DNA from: Vulcanimicrobium sp035943995 | GTDB lineage: Bacteria; Vulcanimicrobiota; Vulcanimicrobiia; Vulcanimicrobiales; Vulcanimicrobiaceae | DNA length: 64,000 bases | Assembly: GCA_035943995.1 (NCBI GenBank) | Contig: DASZBS010000092.1 | Coordinates: 1-64,000 of the forward strand | Reading direction: 5' to 3' | Shown here: piece by piece, positions 1-9,200 of the stretch | Layout of the letters: every line of letters begins with the position of its first letter | How positions within the stretch are numbered: the first letter of the stretch is position 1 | Made by a program: the position numbers and the translations under genes | Notes under the pieces: generated by a model | What the model saw: the letters and a program-made list of their open reading frames with translations, nothing else | Told to the model about the DNA's origin: nothing | Database searches by the model: none

Positions 1-3000
1 CCCAGCGCGTCGAATGCGGTGTAATACGCCACCAAGCGCTTCTCGCCGGCACGATCTTCCAGCGGGACGACCGCCGCTTCGCGCACGCCGGGGTACGACC
101 ACAGCCGCGCTTCGATCTCACCGAGCTCGATGCGGAAACCGCGAATCTTCACCTGGAAGTCGTTGCGACCCAAGAACTCGATGTTGCCGTCCGGCAGGTA
201 CCGCGCAAGGTCACCCGTTTTGTACAGGCGATCGCCGTCCACGAACGGGCTGGCGATGAAACGCTCCGCCGTCAGGTCGGCACGATTCAGATAACCGCGC
301 GCAACCTGCGCGCCGCCGATGTACAGCTCGCCGCCGACGCCGATCGGTGCGGGCGCCAAACGCGCGTCCAAGATGTACATGCGCGTGTTGGCGAACGGGC
401 GACCGATGCAATGCGCCACGCCCGCCGGCGCAACACCGTCGACGCGATACCGCGTGCTGATGATCACGGCTTCCGTCGGGCCGTAGAACTCGAACACCCG
501 TGCCTGCGGGAAACGCGTCGTCAGCTTGCCGAGCAACCGCTCCGGAACCGCTTCACCGCCCACCAGAATCGTGTGCAGCGAGCCGTACTCGGTCGCTCCG
601 AGCGAGTCGATCCATGCTTCCATCAGCGTCGGCACCGCATGGAACACCGTCGCATGCTGCGTGCGTACTCGCAGCTGCTCGATGTCCTTCACCTGAGCGC
701 TGCCGAGCAGCAGGCTGCACCCGCCGCTCACCAGCGGCACGAGCAACTCGAAGAGCGCGATGTCGAACGCCGGCGAAGCCAGGTTCGTCACGACATCGCT
801 AGGACCGAAGCGGAGGTCGAGCTGCGCACCGAGCAGCCGCGAGCACAACTGCTCGTGGCTCACCATCACGCCCTTGGGAGCACCCGTCGATCCGGACGTG
901 TAGATCACATACGCCAGATCTGAGGGCGCCGCAGCGCCCTGCAGATCCGACGCCGCTTCAGCCGACCAAACATCGGCGTCGGCAACCACGTCGACAACAC
1001 GCACCGGAGACTGCCGCAGCAATTCCGTACGGTCTTCGGCGACACGCTCGTGCGTGAGCACCACCGGCGGTGCCGCATCGGCCAGCATGAACGCCAGCCG
1101 TTCCGACGGATATGCCGGATCCAGCGGCACATAGACGCCGCCCGCCTTGAGCACACCGAGCACGCCTACCGCGAACTCTAGGCTGCGCTCCATCAGCACG
1201 CCGACCCGCGTCTCGGGCTGCACGCCCAGCGCTTGCAAATGGCGCGCCAAACGATTCGCGCGCACGTTGAGCTCACCGTAGCTCAGGCACTCGCCGCCGA
1301 ACTCGAGCGCCGCCGACTCCGGCGCGAGAACGGCCTGCTCTTCGAACAGCTCGTGCACGCAACGCGCGCCGCCAAATGCATGCTCGGTCGCGTTCCACTC
1401 CACGAGCACTTGCCGGCGCTCGTGCTCGGGAACCACCTCGACGCGCGACAGCGCACGCGCCGGTTCGCGCTCCAGCGCTTCGACCACACCGGCCAGCGCC
1501 GTCTGCATGTAGCCGCACAAACGAGCGGGGTCGACCGACACGTCGGACTTCACCGACAAGCTCAGCGCGCCGCCGCCGTGATCGTTGACCGACATCCCGA
1601 TCGGGTAGTTGGTCCGCTCCTCCGCCTCTTCTACCGTGATCCCTTCCCAGGCGTCGCCCGTGATGCTGCTGTCGTCATGCCGGTAGTTCAGCAGCGACGT
1701 GAAGAGCGGCAACGAGCCGGGCACGGCGCTGCAGCGCTGCGCCAGCGCCAGCGGCGCGTGCTCGTGGCGCAGCAACTGCGCGAGCAGCAACTGCGTCTGC
1801 TCCACGCTCTCCCGCACGCCGCGCCCGTCGATCCGCAGCCGCACGGGAAGGGTGTTCATGAACATCCCCAGCGCACGGTCCGAACCGGCGCCTTGCATGC
1901 GACCGAACATCAGCGTCCCGAACACCACGTCGTCGCGCCCTGATACGGATGCGAGGACGCGCGCCCACGCCACGTGGCACAGGCTCGCCGTGCTCACGCC
2001 GATCGAGCGCGCGACGCTCCGCAGCCGCTCCGCAAGCGACGCGTCCACCACTTCGAGCGTCTGTCGCGTCGTCGAACCGTCCCGGTGCACGTCGACCAGC
2101 CCGAACGGTGCCGTCGGCTCGTCGACGTCCCCCAGCATTTCGCGGAAGAACAGCTCGTGCTCTTCACGGCTCACGCCCAGCCGTGCTTGCGCGATGAAGT
2201 TCCGGAACGGCACCGGTGCCGGCAGCGCATCCGCTCGTCCGAGCAGATATGCCTCGACCTCGTGCTGCATCAGCTCCATCGCCGTGTGGTCGCCCAGCAG
2301 ATGATGCTTGAGGAGCACCATCGACCACCCGTCGCTGTGACCGCCGGCCACACCGTCGCGCGCGATGTACGCGCGCATGATCGGTGCCTGCCGCACGTCC
2401 AGCCGGAAGTGGCGCGGATTGAACCGGGTCGCCAGCTGCTCGCCCACGTCGCCCGCCGACGGATCGACGGTGACTTCTTCGACCGTGAGCGGCGCACGGC
2501 GCAGAACCACCTGCACCGGCTCGGGCAAGCCTTCCCACGCGACTGCCGTGCGCAGCACGTCATGACGCGCGATCACCGACTCGAGCGCCTGGAGGTACGC
2601 CTCTAACCGCTCCCGGCTGTCGAAACGATATACCGTCCGCGAAAGATACGGATCACCATCGCCACCGAGCAGGTGATGAAACAGCACGCCTTCTTGCAGC
2701 GGCGCGAGCGGGTAGATGTCTTGCACGTTCGCCGCTCCGCCGGGGACCGCCGCCACGACGGCTGCGATCTCCGCGGCGTTCAATGCCACGAGCGGGAGCA
2801 TGTCCGGCGTGATCGCGGTGCAATCGGCCGGGATCGCATTCGGTGGAATGGCGACCTGCAGGCTCTCTTCTTGAACCTCGCTCGCCAGCGCGCTGAGCGT
2901 TGCCGAACCGAAGAACGCCGCCGCTTCCACGTGCAGACCTACTTGCCGCAAACGCTCCAGCGCAGCCACGACGAGCAACGAATGCCCGCCCAGCTCGAAG

Positions 3001-6000
3001 AAGTTGTCGTTCCGGCCGACCCGCTCCACCGCGAGCATTTCGCGCCAGACCGCCGCTAGCGAAAGCTCGATCTCACCGACCGGCGCTTCATATGCACGCG
3101 ACGCGTACGCGCTGTCGTCCGGTGCCGGCAACGCGCGGCGATCCAGCTTGCCGTGGGCCGTCAGCGGCAGAACCTCGAGCTGCACGTACGCCGCCGGGAT
3201 CATGTATTCGGGCAGCGTCGCCGCCACGTGGCTGCGCAGCTCTTCGGCACCGAGCGTATCGAGCGCGGTGTAGTACGCCACCAAGCGCTTTTCGCCGGCA
3301 CGATCTTCCAGCGCCACGACCGCCGCTTCACGCACGCCCGGGTACGACCACAGCCGCGCTTCGATCTCACCGAGCTCGATCCGGAAGCCGCGAATCTTCA
3401 CCTGGAAATCGTTGCGGCCGAGGAACTCGATGTTGCCGTCCGGCAGGTACCGCGCGAGATCTCCCGTCTTGTACAGACGGTCGCCGTCCACGAACGGGTT
3501 GGCGATGAAACGCTCCGCGGTCAATTCGGCACGGTTCAGATAGCCAAGTGCCACCTGAGCGCCGCCGATGTACAGCTCGCCGCCGACACCGATCGGTGCG
3601 GGATGCAGACGTTCGTCCAAGATATATGCGCGTGTATTCGCGAACGGCCGCCCGATGCAATGCGCCACGCCCGCCGGCGCAGTACCGTCGGCACGATACC
3701 GCGTGCTGATGATCACGGCTTCCGTCGGGCCGTAAAATTCGAACACCCGCGCCTGCGGGAAACGCGTCGTCAGCTTGCCGAGCAAACGCTCCGGAACCGC
3801 CTCGCCGCCCACCAAAATCGTGTGCAGCGAGCCGTACTCGCTCGCGCCGAGCGAGTCGAGCCACGCCTCCATCAGCGTCGGCACCGCATGGAACACCGTC
3901 GCATGCTGCGTGCGCGCGCGCAGTTGCTCGATGTCTTTCACCTGAGCGCCGCCGAGCAGCAGGCTGCAGCCGCCGCTCACCAGCGGCACGAGCAATTCGA
4001 AGAGCGCGATGTCGAACGCCGGCGAGGCCAGGTTCGTGAGCACGTCGCCGGCGCCGAAGCACAGGTCGAGCTGCGCACCCAGCAGCCGCGAGCACAGCTG
4101 CTCGTGGCTCACCATCACACCCTTGGGAGCGCCCGTCGACCCGGACGTGTAGATCACGTACGCCAGATCCGAAGCATCCGCGGCACGCGGCAGATTCGAC
4201 GCGGACTCCGCCGACCAGACGCCGGCGTCGGCAACCACGTCGACCACGCACGGCGACTGCCGCAGCAATTCGGCGCGGTCGCCGGCGACACGCTCGTGCG
4301 TGAGCACCACCGGCGGCGCCGCATCGCCCAGCATGAACGCAAGCCGTTCTTCCGGATATGCCGGGTCCAGCGGCACGTAGACGCCACCCGCCTTGAGCAC
4401 GCCCAGCACGCCGACGGCGAACTCCAGGCTGCGCTCCATCAGCACGCCGACGCGCGTCCCCGCTTGCACGCCCAGCGCTTGCAGATGACGCGCCAAGCGA
4501 TTCGCGCGCGCGTTGAGCTCGCCGTAGCTCAGACGCTCGCCCTCGAACTCCAGCGCCGCCGGCTCCGGCGAACGTGCGGCTTGCTGCTCGAACAGCTCGT
4601 GCACGCAGAAATCAGCCGGATACGGAAGCTCGGTCGCGTTCCATTCGTAGAGCACTTGCGCGCGCTCGCGCTCGGGAACCACCTCGACGCTCGCCAGCGC
4701 GCGCGCCGGATCGCGCTCGAGCGCGTCGGCCACACCGGCCAACGCCATCCGCAAGTACCCGCACAACCGGTCGGGGTCGACCGACGCGTCGGACTTCACC
4801 GACAAGCTCAGCGCGTCACCGGTGTCGTTGACGGAGATGCCGATCGGGTAGTTCGTGCGCTCCTCGCCGCCTCGCACGGAGACGCCTTTCCACGCATCGG
4901 CGACCTGCGCGCCCTGCACCGATCCATGCCGGTAGTTCAGCAGCGAGCTGAAAAGCGGCGTGGAAGCAGGGACCGCGCTGCACGCCTGCGCCAGCGTCAG
5001 CGGCGCGTGCTCGTGGCGCAGCAGCTGCGCGAGCAGCAACTGCGTGTGCTCGACGCTCTCGCGCACACCGCTCTCGCCGATGCGCAAGCGCACCGGCAGC
5101 GTGTTCGTGAACATCCCCAGCGCGCGGTCGGCGCCTTCACCCTCCATGCGCCCGAACAGCACGGTCCCGAACACCACGTCGTCGCGTCCCGACACGCGCG
5201 CCAGCACGCGCGCCCACGCCACGTGCCAGAGGCTCGCCGTGCTCACACCGATCGATCGAGCGGCGCTCCGCAGCCGCTCGGCGAGCGCGGCGTCGATGAC
5301 TTCCGAGGCTTCACGTATGCGCGATCCGTCGCGTTGAACGTCGACCAGACCAAAGGGCGCCGTCGGCTCGTCGACGTCTTCCAGCATCTCCCGGAAGAAC
5401 AGCTCGTGCTCCTCGCGGCTGACGCCGAACCGGGCATGGCTGATGAAGTTGCGGAACGGCGTCGGCGCAGGCAATTCGCCGGCCCGGCCCAGCAGATGCG
5501 CCTCGACCTCGCCGCGGAGGAGGTGCACCGAGGTGTTGTCGCCCCAGATGTGGTGTTCCAGCAGCACCATGGCCCATCGCTCGCCGTGCGCCTCGCGGGC
5601 GACGACCGCGCGCAACAGCGGCGCCCGACGCAGGTCGAGCCGATAGTGACGCGGGCTGAACCGCGCGGCGAGGTACTCCACCGTGTCGCCGTCGACGGGC
5701 GCGTCCGCGATCTCTTCCACGATCAGCGGCGCGCTGCGCAGCACGACCTGGACCGGCTCCGACAATCCCTCCCAAACGATCGCGGTGCGCAGCGCGTCGT
5801 GCCGGTCGATCACGCACTGCAACGCCGCCACGTAGGCGTTCAAGCGGTCGCGATCCTCGAACCAGTACGTCTCGCACGCCAGATACGGATCGCCTTCGCC
5901 GCTGAGCAGATGGTGGAACAAGATCCCTTCCTGCAACGGTGCCAGCGGATAGACGTCTTGGACGTTCGCCGCTCCGCCGGGGACCGCCGCGACGATGCCG

Positions 6001-6270
6001 GCGATCTCCGCGGCGCTCAACGCGACGAGCGGGAGCATGTCCGGCGTGAGCGCGGTGCAGCCGGCCGGGATGCGGTTCTCCGGAACGACGTCCGCCCAGC
6101 CGAGCCGGCTCGCGTTGTCGCCGTCCCGCAAGAACTCGAGCAGCTCCGTCTTGTTCTGCTGGAGCAGCTCGATCAGCGCGGCGTCGAGGCGATGCTGTTC
6201 GCCACGCACGACGAGCTCGTCGCCGTCGATCGCCAGACTCAGGTTCTGCCGGCTCAGCATCGCCACGATC
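1..6270. repeat. Tandem duplication of an NRPS module, period about 3.25 kb
   Basis: Bases 1 to about 2900 match about 3250 to 6150. Landmarks fall at a constant offset of 3249 bases (end of the block near 120 versus 3369, 420 versus 3669, 901 versus 4150, 2111 versus 5360). The offset is 3237 near 2727 versus 5964, which implies a small in-frame indel. Adenylation-domain parts look more alike than condensation-domain parts, as expected if conversion or purifying selection keeps the pockets the same. Confidence 0.85.
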
Positions 6271-6284
6271 TGATCGCTCTTCAT
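1..6284 (-). CDS. Nonribosomal peptide synthetase 2 (docking-C-A-T-C-A..., runs off the window)
   Basis: The reading frame stays open from the ATG at 6284 to base 1, so at least 2094 residues are present and the 3' end is missing. Order: an N-terminal TubC-like docking domain (about residues 1-55); a C domain beginning with YPLAPLQEGILFHH near residue 113 and with active-site segment HHIWGDN near 244; an A domain with YTSGSTGAPKG near 710; a T domain with FFELGGHSL near 1100; a second C domain with HHLLGDH near 1324; and a second A domain with YTSGSTG near 1794. Both A domains give the pocket signature D-I-F-H-L-G-F-I-I-(K), close to the known hydroxyphenylglycine code DIFHLGLLCK. The two C-A-T modules are a tandem duplication. 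The start overlaps the NRPS1 stop in ATGA, so translation is probably coupled. No thioesterase is visible; it may lie beyond the edge. Confidence 0.93.
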   Translation of the reverse strand, partial: MKSDQIVAMLSRQNLSLAIDGDELVVRGEQHRLDAALIELLQQNKTELLEFLRDGDNASRLGWADVVPENRIPAGCTALTPDMLPLVALSAAEIAGIVAAVPGGAANVQDVYPLAPLQEGILFHHLLSGEGDPYLACETYWFEDRDRLNAYVAALQCVIDRHDALRTAIVWEGLSEPVQVVLRSAPLIVEEIADAPVDGDTVEYLAARFSPRHYRLDLRRAPLLRAVVAREAHGERWAMVLLEHHIWGDNTSVHLLRGEVEAHLLGRAGELPAPTPFRNFISHARFGVSREEHELFFREMLEDVDEPTAPFGLVDVQRDGSRIREASEVIDAALAERLRSAARSIGVSTASLWHVAWARVLARVSGRDDVVFGTVLFGRMEGEGADRALGMFTNTLPVRLRIGESGVRESVEHTQLLLAQLLRHEHAPLTLAQACSAVPASTPLFSSLLNYRHGSVQGAQVADAWKGVSVRGGEERTNYPIGISVNDTGDALSLSVKSDASVDPDRLCGYLRMALAGVADALERDPARALASVEVVPERERAQVLYEWNATELPYPADFCVHELFEQQAARSPEPAALEFEGERLSYGELNARANRLARHLQALGVQAGTRVGVLMERSLEFAVGVLGVLKAGGVYVPLDPAYPEERLAFMLGDAAPPVVLTHERVAGDRAELLRQSPCVVDVVADAGVWSAESASNLPRAADASDLAYVIYTSGSTGAPKGVMVSHEQLCSRLLGAQLDLCFGAGDVLTNLASPAFDIALFELLVPLVSGGCSLLLGGAQVKDIEQLRARTQHATVFHAVPTLMEAWLDSLGASEYGSLHTILVGGEAVPERLLGKLTTRFPQARVFEFYGPTEAVIISTRYRADGTAPAGVAHCIGRPFANTRAYILDERLHPAPIGVGGELYIGGAQVALGYLNRAELTAERFIANPFVDGDRLYKTGDLARYLPDGNIEFLGRNDFQVKIRGFRIELGEIEARLWSYPGVREAAVVALEDRAGEKRLVAYYTALDTLGAEELRSHVAATLPEYMIPAAYVQLEVLPLTAHGKLDRRALPAPDDSAYASRAYEAPVGEIELSLAAVWREMLAVERVGRNDNFFELGGHSLLVVAALERLRQVGLHVEAAAFFGSATLSALASEVQEESLQVAIPPNAIPADCTAITPDMLPLVALNAAEIAAVVAAVPGGAANVQDIYPLAPLQEGVLFHHLLGGDGDPYLSRTVYRFDSRERLEAYLQALESVIARHDVLRTAVAWEGLPEPVQVVLRRAPLTVEEVTVDPSAGDVGEQLATRFNPRHFRLDVRQAPIMRAYIARDGVAGGHSDGWSMVLLKHHLLGDHTAMELMQHEVEAYLLGRADALPAPVPFRNFIAQARLGVSREEHELFFREMLGDVDEPTAPFGLVDVHRDGSTTRQTLEVVDASLAERLRSVARSIGVSTASLCHVAWARVLASVSGRDDVVFGTLMFGRMQGAGSDRALGMFMNTLPVRLRIDGRGVRESVEQTQLLLAQLLRHEHAPLALAQRCSAVPGSLPLFTSLLNYRHDDSSITGDAWEGITVEEAEERTNYPIGMSVNDHGGGALSLSVKSDVSVDPARLCGYMQTALAGVVEALEREPARALSRVEVVPEHERRQVLVEWNATEHAFGGARCVHELFEEQAVLAPESAALEFGGECLSYGELNVRANRLARHLQALGVQPETRVGVLMERSLEFAVGVLGVLKAGGVYVPLDPAYPSERLAFMLADAAPPVVLTHERVAEDRTELLRQSPVRVVDVVADADVWSAEAASDLQGAAAPSDLAYVIYTSGSTGAPKGVMVSHEQLCSRLLGAQLDLRFGPSDVVTNLASPAFDIALFELLVPLVSGGCSLLLGSAQVKDIEQLRVRTQHATVFHAVPTLMEAWIDSLGATEYGSLHTILVGGEAVPERLLGKLTTRFPQARVFEFYGPTEAVIISTRYRVDGVAPAGVAHCIGRPFANTRMYILDARLAPAPIGVGGELYIGGAQVARGYLNRADLTAERFIASPFVDGDRLYKTGDLARYLPDGNIEFLGRNDFQVKIRGFRIELGEIEARLWSYPGVREAAVVPLEDRAGEKRLVAYYTAFDAL

Positions 6285-9200
6285 ATCCGCACTTCTCCGA
6301 CTTGGGTTGTAATGGTAGCTACTTTGGCCAGCGTCTTCGAGACGAACAGATCGCTGATGTCCGCATGCAAGCCCGCGCCGCGCATGCGCTGAATCGCATG
6401 GATCATCAACAGCGAGTGACCGCCGAGCTCGAAGAAATTGTCATGGCGCCCGACGCGCTCGAGGTTGAGCAGGTCACGCCAGATCGCCGCCAGCGCCGTT
6501 TCGATCGCCCCGACCGGTTCCTCGAATGCGCGCGACGCGTCGCCCGCGGAATCGATCGCGGGTAGAGCCGCGCGGTCGAGCTTCCCGTTCGGCGTCAGCG
6601 GGAACGACAGCAGCTGCACGTAGGCCGCCGGCACCATGTGGTCGGGCAGCGCCGCCGACAAGTCGTTGCGCAGCTCGTCCGCACGGATCTCGTCCTGCGC
6701 CGTGTAATACGCGACCAAGCGTTTCTCGCCGGAGCGGTCGTCCCGCGCAACGACCACCGCATCGCGGACGCCGCGGTGCGCGGCAAGCCGAGCTTCGATC
6801 TCGCCGAGCTCGATGCGAAATCCGCGAACCTTGATCTGGAAGTCGTTGCGCCCGATGTATTCGATCGCACCGTCGGATCGATAGCGCGCGAGGTCGCCGG
6901 TCTTGTAGAGGCGATCGCCCGCCACGAACGGGTTCGCGACGAAGCGTTCCGCGGTCAGCTCCGGACGGTTGAGATACCCGCGCCCGACCTGCACGCCGCC
7001 GATGTAGAGCTCCCCGGTCACGCCGGTGGGGACGGGCTCACGGTGCACGTCGAGGACGTAGATGCGGGTGTTGGCGATCGGCCGGCCGATCGGGATGCTC
7101 GCGGGCAGGTCTCCCGGCGAACACGGCCACGCGGTCACGTCGACCGCCGCTTCCGTCGGTCCGTACAAGTTGGAAAGCTGCACCGACGGAAGGCGCTCGT
7201 AGAACCGCGCGACGAGCGCTCTGGGGAGCGCCTCTCCGCTGCAGATCACGTTCGCGAGGGACGTGCGCTGCTCGGACCGCGCATGCTCAACGAAGAACCC
7301 CAGCATCGACGGCACGGCGTGCATCGTGGTGATGCGGGCTTCTCGCACGATGCGTGCCAGGTATTCGGGGTCTTTGTGCCCTTCGGCACGCGCCATCACC
7401 AGCCGCGCCCCGCTCAGCAGCGGCAAGAAAAACTCCCACACCGACACGTCGAAGCTGAACGGCGTCTTCTGCAGCACCGCGTCGTCCGCGCCCAGCGGGT
7501 ACGCCTCTTGCATCCACAGCAACCGGTTGACGACCGCGCGGTGCTCGTTCATCGCGCCCTTCGGCTTGCCCGTCGAGCCCGAGGTGTAGATCACGTAGGC
7601 CAGGTGCGTGGGCAGCAGCTCGGCGCGCTCGAGATCGGTACCGGACTCGCCGGCCCAACGCGCTGCGCCGCAGGCGACGTCGATCGCCGGCACGCCGCTG
7701 CGCTGCAGCGTGTCGCGAACGTCCGGACCGACCGCGTCGTGGGTGAGCAGCAGCGCCGGCGCGCTGTCTTCCATGAGATACGCCAGCCGCTCGAGTGGAT
7801 AACCGGGATCCAGCGGGACGTACGCACCACCGGCTTTGAGCACGGCCAACAGCGCGACGACCATCTCTACGCTGCGCTCCATGCAGATTGCGACCCGCAC
7901 GTCCGGCGCGAGCCCGCGCGCGCGCAGATGCCGCGCCAGCCGGTTCGCCTGCGCGTTGAGCTCCGCATAGCTCAACCGGGTGCCTTCGTGCTCGACCGCG
8001 ACGGCGTACGGCGATCGCTCGGCCTGCGCCTCGAAGAGCTCGTGCACGCACATGTCGTCCGGGTACGCGCGCTCCGTCGCGTTCCAGTCGACGAGCAGTC
8101 GCCGGCGTTCGGTCTCGCCGAGCACGGGAAGCCGGTCGATCGCCTGCGCGTCGTCGACGACCATCGCCGCGAGCAAACGGAGAAAGTAGCCGCCGTACCT
8201 GACGATCGTCTCGCGGTCGAACAGCGCGGTCGCATACACGATCACGCCGCGGACGCGCTCGCCGTCCTCGCACAGGTCGAAGGTCAGGTCGACCTTCGCC
8301 GCGTGCAGGTTCGACGCCGGAAAGAAGCTGCTCGTCTCCGCGTTCTGCAGCACGAGCATGTTCTGGAACAACGCGTTGTGCGCGAGGCTCCGCGGCGGGT
8401 TCACGACCTCCACGACCTGATCGAACGGCACGTCTTGATGCCCTTGCGCCGCGATCACGTGCGTTTTCACGCGCGCGAGCGCCTCGCTCGCGGTCGGGCT
8501 GCCGCGATAGTCCAGCCGCAGCGCCAGCGTGTTGACGAGGGAACCGATCAGCGGCTCGAGCTCCGGCCGGCCGCGGTTCGCGACCGCGGTCCCGACGACG
8601 ACGACGTCCTGCGCCGCGAGCCGCGAAAGCAGCGCTCCCCACGCCGTGAGCAGCGTCATGAACAGCGTCGCGCCGTGACGGCGGCTGAACGCCTTCACGG
8701 CTGCCGTGAGCTCGGCGTCGATCTCGATCGCAACGTGCGCGCCCGCAAAGTCCTGGCGCGAAGGACGCGGACGATCCGCCGGAATCTCCAGGAGTGCGGG
8801 AGCGTCGCGCAGCGCGCCCTGCCAGTACCCGAGCTGTTCGCGGTACGCTTCGCGCGCGTTCGCACGGCGCTGCCACACGGCGTGATCGACGGACTGAATC
8901 GGCGGCGTAGGCAGCTGGTCCGGTTCGCCGGCCCGGTACGCGGCGTACGACGCGTGCAGCTCTCGCGCGAAGACCGCTGCGGACCAGCCGTCGAACACGA
9001 TGTGGTGCGCCGTGACGAGCAGCACGTGATCGTCGTCCGCGGTCGTGATGAGCCGTCCGCGAACGAGCGGCCCCGTCTCCAGATCGAAGGGCGCGTTCAT
9101 CTCCTCGGCGGCCAGTCGTGCGCGTTCGGTCGCTGCGCCGTCGAGGCCGCGGAGATCGTGCTCGATCAGCGACATGCCGCTGCTCGGCGGCGCGATCCGC

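Noticed and set aside
3153..6392. Long plus-strand open frame of 1079 residues, and another of 1564 residues at 6638-11332
   Set aside because: They are antisense to NRPS modules. Their products are Arg/His/Val-rich with no domains, which is typical of antisense frames of GC3-biased genes.
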